Assembly (NCBI GenBank): GCA_023461495.1
Contig: JAEYLA010000322.1
Span: forward strand, 1 to 15,003
DNA from: Bacillota bacterium
GTDB taxonomy: Bacteria > Bacillota > Clostridia > Christensenellales > CAG-138
Direction: 5' to 3'
Length of the DNA stretch: 15,003 bases
The position numbers were made by a program, and so were the translations under genes. Position 1 is the first letter of the stretch. Each line of letters opens with the position of its first letter. Shown piece by piece: positions 12,076 to 15,003 of the stretch. Below the pieces are notes generated by a model. The model worked only from the letters and a program-made list of their open reading frames with translations, did not search any database and was not told the origin of the DNA.

Positions 12076-12831
12076 TTAATGGAACATCGTCTGCAGCCTG
12101 GTGCGAAATTTTAAAATCACCTTGGAGTGGATCTGGGAAGCGCGGGATTCCGAAACGCCTAAAATCCCCGCAATTTCCTTGAGCGTCAATTCTTCATAGT
12201 AATACAACGTAATGACGAGGCGCTCTTTTTCCGGGAGCGTTTCTATCAGCTCCGCGAGCACCTGCTTCATTTCGTTGTTCTCAACGTTCTCCTCCGGCGT
12301 CTCCCCTTTGTCCTGCACTACCTGGGCAAGGGAACAGTCGTTTGAAATCATCTCTTCAAAATGCATGACATTGAACATATGCATTTTGTTTACAATTTTT
12401 TGCATCTCCTTTTCATTCATGCCGAGAAAGGCGGCGACTTCGCTCTCGGCCGGCTCTCTGGAATACTCTTTTTCCAGTTCATTATAGGCGGCGCTGATTG
12501 CCTGGATTTTTCTTCTGAGGCTTGAAGGCGCCCAATCCTGCTTGCGCATATGGTCGATAATCTCCCCGCGGATGCGCAGGGAGGCGTAATTTTCAAATTG
12601 AATTTCGCGTTTGATATCAAATTTATTGATGGCATCGATCAGGCCGAGTACCCCGCAACTCAACAAATCGTCAAAATTGCTGTATCCCTCATACGTGGGC
12701 AGCAGGCGGTAAACGATCCGCTTGACCAAATACATATAGTGCAGAACGATTTCGTTTTTCAGTTCCTGCGAACCGTCCTGCGCATATTGCGCCCAAAGCA
12801 TTTGCGCCTTGTCGTATGCTGCTTCTGCCAT
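12076..12831 (-). CDS. fliA: Flagellar sigma factor sigma-28 (FliA/SigD)
   Basis: Directs RNA polymerase to late flagellar, motility and chemotaxis promoters. 251 residues, the usual size. Region 2 is clear: NFDDLLSCGVLGLIDAINKFD (residues 52-72) and FENYASLRIRGEIIDHMRKQDWAPSSLRRK (79-108), where the RIRGxxxDxxRxxDWxPSxxR pattern is diagnostic of sigma-28 rather than other sigma-70 relatives. Region 4 follows as LPEKERLVITLYYYEELTLKEIAGILGVSESRASQIHSKVILKF (199-241), with the ESRxSQxH motif. GGAGGG precedes ATG 12831. Regulated by FlgM, whose gene lies in the downstream block. Unlike in Bacillus subtilis, no chemotaxis genes (cheB-A-W-C-D) lie between flhG and this gene; the spacing is only 70 bases. 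Confidence 0.96.
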   Translation of the reverse strand: MAEAAYDKAQMLWAQYAQDGSQELKNEIVLHYMYLVKRIVYRLLPTYEGYSNFDDLLSCGVLGLIDAINKFDIKREIQFENYASLRIRGEIIDHMRKQDWAPSSLRRKIQAISAAYNELEKEYSREPAESEVAAFLGMNEKEMQKIVNKMHMFNVMHFEEMISNDCSLAQVVQDKGETPEENVENNEMKQVLAELIETLPEKERLVITLYYYEELTLKEIAGILGVSESRASQIHSKVILKFRTRLQTMFH

Positions 12832-12885
12832 GCTTATCCCTCCGGATTCCCGCTTTATTAAGCAAGCGCTGCGGTTAAACCTACC

Positions 12886-12900
12886 GCCGCATTATGCGGC
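12886..12900 (-). other. Hairpin immediately after the flhG stop codon
   Basis: Minus-strand GCCGCATAATGCGGC follows the flhG TAA at once and forms a six-base GC-rich stem with a three-base loop. There is no T run after it, so it is not a standard terminator. It may protect the 3' end of a processed flhF-flhG mRNA or lower read-through into fliA; either is inference. Confidence 0.4.
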
Positions 12901-12901
12901 A

Positions 12902-13750
12902 TTATCCGCCGAGCAATCTCCGTAAAAAACCGGCGATGCTCTTTTCGCCCGTGTCCGGCATGTTCAACAGAGCCATTGCCAGACGCTGATATTGATAAGC
13001 CGCTTTTGAGTCAGGGAAACTTACAAGCAGCGGCAATTGCAGCTTGATCGCACGCGGCACGTGATCGTCCCGGAGGATATAGCCCAAACTTTTGACGGGA
13101 ACGCCCGCATATTGGTCCGCAATGCGCACAAAGCCCTCGATTGCGGAAAGAGCTTCCTTTTCCGTATCCGCCATGTTGACAACCAAACGGAAATTAGAAT
13201 GCATGTTGCGCTGGCCGATAATTTTTACAAGCGCATATGCGTCCATAAACGAGGTGGGCTCTGGGGTCGTAACGAGAATCGTATCGTGGCTGGCGCCGAT
13301 CAGACGCAGAATCTGATCCGATATGCCGGCCCCCGTGTCAAAAATAATGGTATCCGCCACGTCCTCAAGGCACGTCAGCTCCGTAATGATCCGCTGCACC
13401 GCTCCCTCGTCAAGGCTTAACATTTCCTCCATGCCCGAGCCGCCGGAAATGAATTTTACATCAAACACGCCGGTGCCGATAATATCGCGCATGCTCCGCC
13501 CGCCGTGGATCACGCTCAACAGGTTCCCTTCCGTTTTCGCGCCAAGCATCACATCGACGTTTGCAAGGCCAAGGTCCATATCCACAATCAGCGTGCGCCG
13601 CCCAAGCTTATTGAGGGCAATGGCGAGATTGATGGACGTGCTCGTTTTCCCCACGCCGCCCTTCGCGCTTGTGACCGTAATCACCCGAATGCTTGGGGGG
13701 GTGTGTCTGTTCTTCATAATATCGCGTAACGCCTGCGCCTGGTCAAACAT
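12902..13750 (-). CDS. flhG: MinD-like ATPase FlhG (YlxH), flagellar number regulator
   Basis: ParA/MinD-family ATPase that partners FlhF and limits the number and placement of flagella. 282 residues. The N-terminal DQAQALR (residues 3-9) matches the DQAxxLR activator helix known to stimulate the FlhF GTPase. The deviant Walker A KGGVGKTSTSINLA (30-43), with its signature first lysine, is followed by DMDLGLANVDVMLG (57-70) and the Walker B-type FDTGAGI (137-143). The C-terminus (SIAGFLRRLLGG) looks like a short amphipathic membrane-targeting helix. The start at 13750 is one base after the flhF stop, so the pair is tightly coupled. A C7 run (13695-13701 on the plus strand reads as G7) near codons 17-19 is a possible slippage site. 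Confidence 0.95.
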   Translation of the reverse strand: MFDQAQALRDIMKNRHTPPSIRVITVTSAKGGVGKTSTSINLAIALNKLGRRTLIVDMDLGLANVDVMLGAKTEGNLLSVIHGGRSMRDIIGTGVFDVKFISGGSGMEEMLSLDEGAVQRIITELTCLEDVADTIIFDTGAGISDQILRLIGASHDTILVTTPEPTSFMDAYALVKIIGQRNMHSNFRLVVNMADTEKEALSAIEGFVRIADQYAGVPVKSLGYILRDDHVPRAIKLQLPLLVSFPDSKAAYQYQRLAMALLNMPDTGEKSIAGFLRRLLGG

Positions 13751-13751
13751 G

Positions 13752-14927
13752 TCAGCATTCCCCCAACAGGTTTTTCGCCACCGTCTTCATATCCGGGACG
13801 GCAATGTCATAGGGCACATTCTGGCCAGTGGTAATGTAGGCGACCGGCTTTTTTGCAAGTGAAGCAATGTTCAAAAGGCTGCCCCAGGCGCTGACTTCGT
13901 CAAGCTTTGTCACAATCAGTTTGTACTCGTTCAGGAACGCGTAATGGTTGATGAGCTCCCGGCTTGCGCCGTACCCCATGGAGGCGCTTACGCAGAGCAG
14001 CAGCTCATCCGCCCCGCTGTGGCGGACATATGCCTCGATATCCTCTTTATAGTTCTTGTCCGCAGGGCTTTTCCCAGCCGTGTCAATGAGCACGACGTCC
14101 CTGTCCTGCATTTTGATAAGGGCGTTCTCAATATCCTCGGGCGAATATACCGTACAGATGGGCAGCTCCATGATCTCCGCATAGGCCTTTAGCTGCTCCT
14201 GGGCCGCGACACGGTAGGTGTCCGTATTGATGAACCCAACTTTCAGCCCATGATTGATGGTAAAAAGGCCCGCAAGTTTGACAATTGTGGTGGTTTTCCC
14301 AACGCCTGTGGGGCCGAGCAGCATGATGATGTTCATGCGGTACTTTTTTAGTTTGAGCGATGCCGGTTCTCCAAGCGTGTCCTGCAACAGGCTCAACGCC
14401 ACCTGATCGGCATCGTCGTTGAATTTTGAGATAATCTCCTGCGTCTGCGCCGCTATCTTTTTGGCAACGCCTACAAACACTTCCCGCTCCATCAGCTGAT
14501 TTCCGACAGCCTCCGCGGCATCGGAAAGCTTCACGGCACTCCTGCGGTCCTGTCCCCTTGTCTCTGCTTTTGCTCCCGCAGCAGGCGCTTGCGGCATGGT
14601 ATGAATCTGAAATTTCTTTACATCATTCTGCGGTGCAGGCGGGGTATGGGGACGCGGCCTCTGCGGCAGCGTCTGTGCGGAGGCAGGCGCAGGGGCGGCC
14701 GCCTGCGGATGGGACTGCCCATACGTCTTGCGTTCGGGAAGCATCGTCTTTGCCGGCACCGCTTCGTATGCGACCGTAACCTCCACCATCTTTTTCCCGA
14801 AGAATCCCTTGAGTCCCTTGCCGCGGATCTGGCGGTTGGACAAAATCATCGCGTCGGGCCCGAGTTCTTTGCGGATGCGCTCCATTGCCTCCGGCATTTC
14901 ATTTGCAATATAGCTCTTGACAAACAT
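13752..14927 (-). CDS. flhF: SRP-type GTPase FlhF, flagellar placement factor
   Basis: Signal-recognition-particle family GTPase that positions new basal bodies and is activated by FlhG. 391 residues. The N-terminal B domain starts MFVKSYIANEMPEAMERIRKELGPDAMILS, standard for FlhF, and is followed by a long Pro/Ala/Gln-rich linker (about residues 57-125), likely disordered. The NG domain carries GPTGVGKTTTIVKLAG (205-220, P-loop), DTYRVAAQEQL (236-246), DTAGKSPADK (282-291), TKLDE (340-344) and TTGQNVPYDI (366-375), the complete set of SRP GTPase motifs. ATG 14927 lies one base after the flhA stop and the stop lies one base before flhG, so three genes are translated as a unit. Internally intact, nothing missing. 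Confidence 0.96.
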   Translation of the reverse strand: MFVKSYIANEMPEAMERIRKELGPDAMILSNRQIRGKGLKGFFGKKMVEVTVAYEAVPAKTMLPERKTYGQSHPQAAAPAPASAQTLPQRPRPHTPPAPQNDVKKFQIHTMPQAPAAGAKAETRGQDRRSAVKLSDAAEAVGNQLMEREVFVGVAKKIAAQTQEIISKFNDDADQVALSLLQDTLGEPASLKLKKYRMNIIMLLGPTGVGKTTTIVKLAGLFTINHGLKVGFINTDTYRVAAQEQLKAYAEIMELPICTVYSPEDIENALIKMQDRDVVLIDTAGKSPADKNYKEDIEAYVRHSGADELLLCVSASMGYGASRELINHYAFLNEYKLIVTKLDEVSAWGSLLNIASLAKKPVAYITTGQNVPYDIAVPDMKTVAKNLLGEC

Positions 14928-14928
14928 A

Positions 14929-15003
14929 CTAGATGCTCACCACCCCATCGGAAAAGATTTCGACATCGCGCTCAAGCTCGTTATACGAAAGCACCACAAG
15001 ATC
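14929..15003 (-). CDS. flhA: Flagellar export gate protein FlhA, C-terminal fragment (cut by right edge)
   Basis: Only the last 24 codons and TAG stop are visible, in phase with the window end: DLVVLSYNELERDVEIFSDGVVSI. FlhA proteins end with a VLSYNEI-type strand followed by a short V-x-x-xGxV tail, which this matches. FlhA is the cytoplasmic/membrane gate of the flagellar type III export apparatus, and in Firmicutes it is followed by flhF, exactly as here. The fragment is short, so the call relies equally on the motif and the position. Confidence 0.8.
   Translation of the reverse strand, partial: DLVVLSYNELERDVEIFSDGVVSI

Noticed and set aside
1..15003. CRISPR arrays, tRNA/rRNA genes, insertion sequences, att sites
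   Set aside because: I looked on both strands and saw no direct-repeat arrays, cloverleaf-like sequence, transposase motifs or long inverted terminal repeats.

Overview
The window looks like a chromosomal piece of a flagellated, anaerobic Gram-positive bacterium (Bacillota, probably Clostridia) with moderately high GC. The reasons are the Bacillus/Clostridium-type flagellar gene order (flhA-flhF-flhG-sigD-swrB-like, then flhO/flgG-yvyF-flgM-flgN-flgK-flgL-yviE-fliW-csrA), the Firmicutes-only genes yvyF, yviE and fliW, purine-rich GGAGG ribosome sites, and an adjacent Rnf-type gene cluster. I cannot name a genus from sequence alone.

Layout. (1) Positions 1-3570, minus strand: an Rnf-type cluster rnfC-rnfD-rnfE-rnfA, with rnfA cut by the left edge. 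Every junction is a 4-base ATGA overlap. A leader with an extended -10 promoter, a terminator-like hairpin and a possible short ORF precedes rnfC. (2) 3636-4372, plus strand: two overlapping half-size TauE/SafE (TSUP) permease genes. They converge on the flagellar operon at a strong hairpin terminator (4383-4408). (3) 4416-11126, minus strand: the late flagellar block. It encodes two rod/hook-basal-body proteins, YvyF, the anti-sigma factor FlgM, the chaperone FlgN, hook-filament junction proteins FlgK and FlgL, YviE, FliW and CsrA. A sigma-28-type promoter (TAAA-N15-AACGATAT) sits directly upstream. (4) 11135-15003, minus strand: the end of the early fla operon, with the FlhA C-terminus, FlhF, FlhG, sigma-28 FliA/SigD, a small uncharacterised charged protein and a SwrB-like membrane protein.

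How it works together. FlhF and FlhG set flagellar number and position. FliA then transcribes the late block from the promoter at 11100-11126, and that block encodes FliA's own inhibitor FlgM and the post-transcriptional FliW/CsrA pair, giving a feedback loop. The Rnf cluster would encode a ferredoxin:NAD oxidoreductase ion pump.

The most unusual signal is in the Rnf cluster. RnfA lacks both conserved cysteines that help hold the intramembrane [2Fe-2S] cluster (Met36 and Ser124 instead), while RnfE keeps its pair. The usual rnfG is absent between rnfD and rnfE. The RnfD flavinylation motif reads DAVSSPT, and RnfC has ECETH where ECEPY is usual. These four independent departures in an otherwise intact, tightly coupled operon suggest a divergent Rnf-like complex with altered internal electron transfer, rather than a simple pseudogene cluster.

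There is no gene-free stretch over 300 bases. The largest gap, about 200 bases between the rnfC and TSUP starts, holds the rnfC leader. No tRNA, rRNA, CRISPR array or mobile element was seen.
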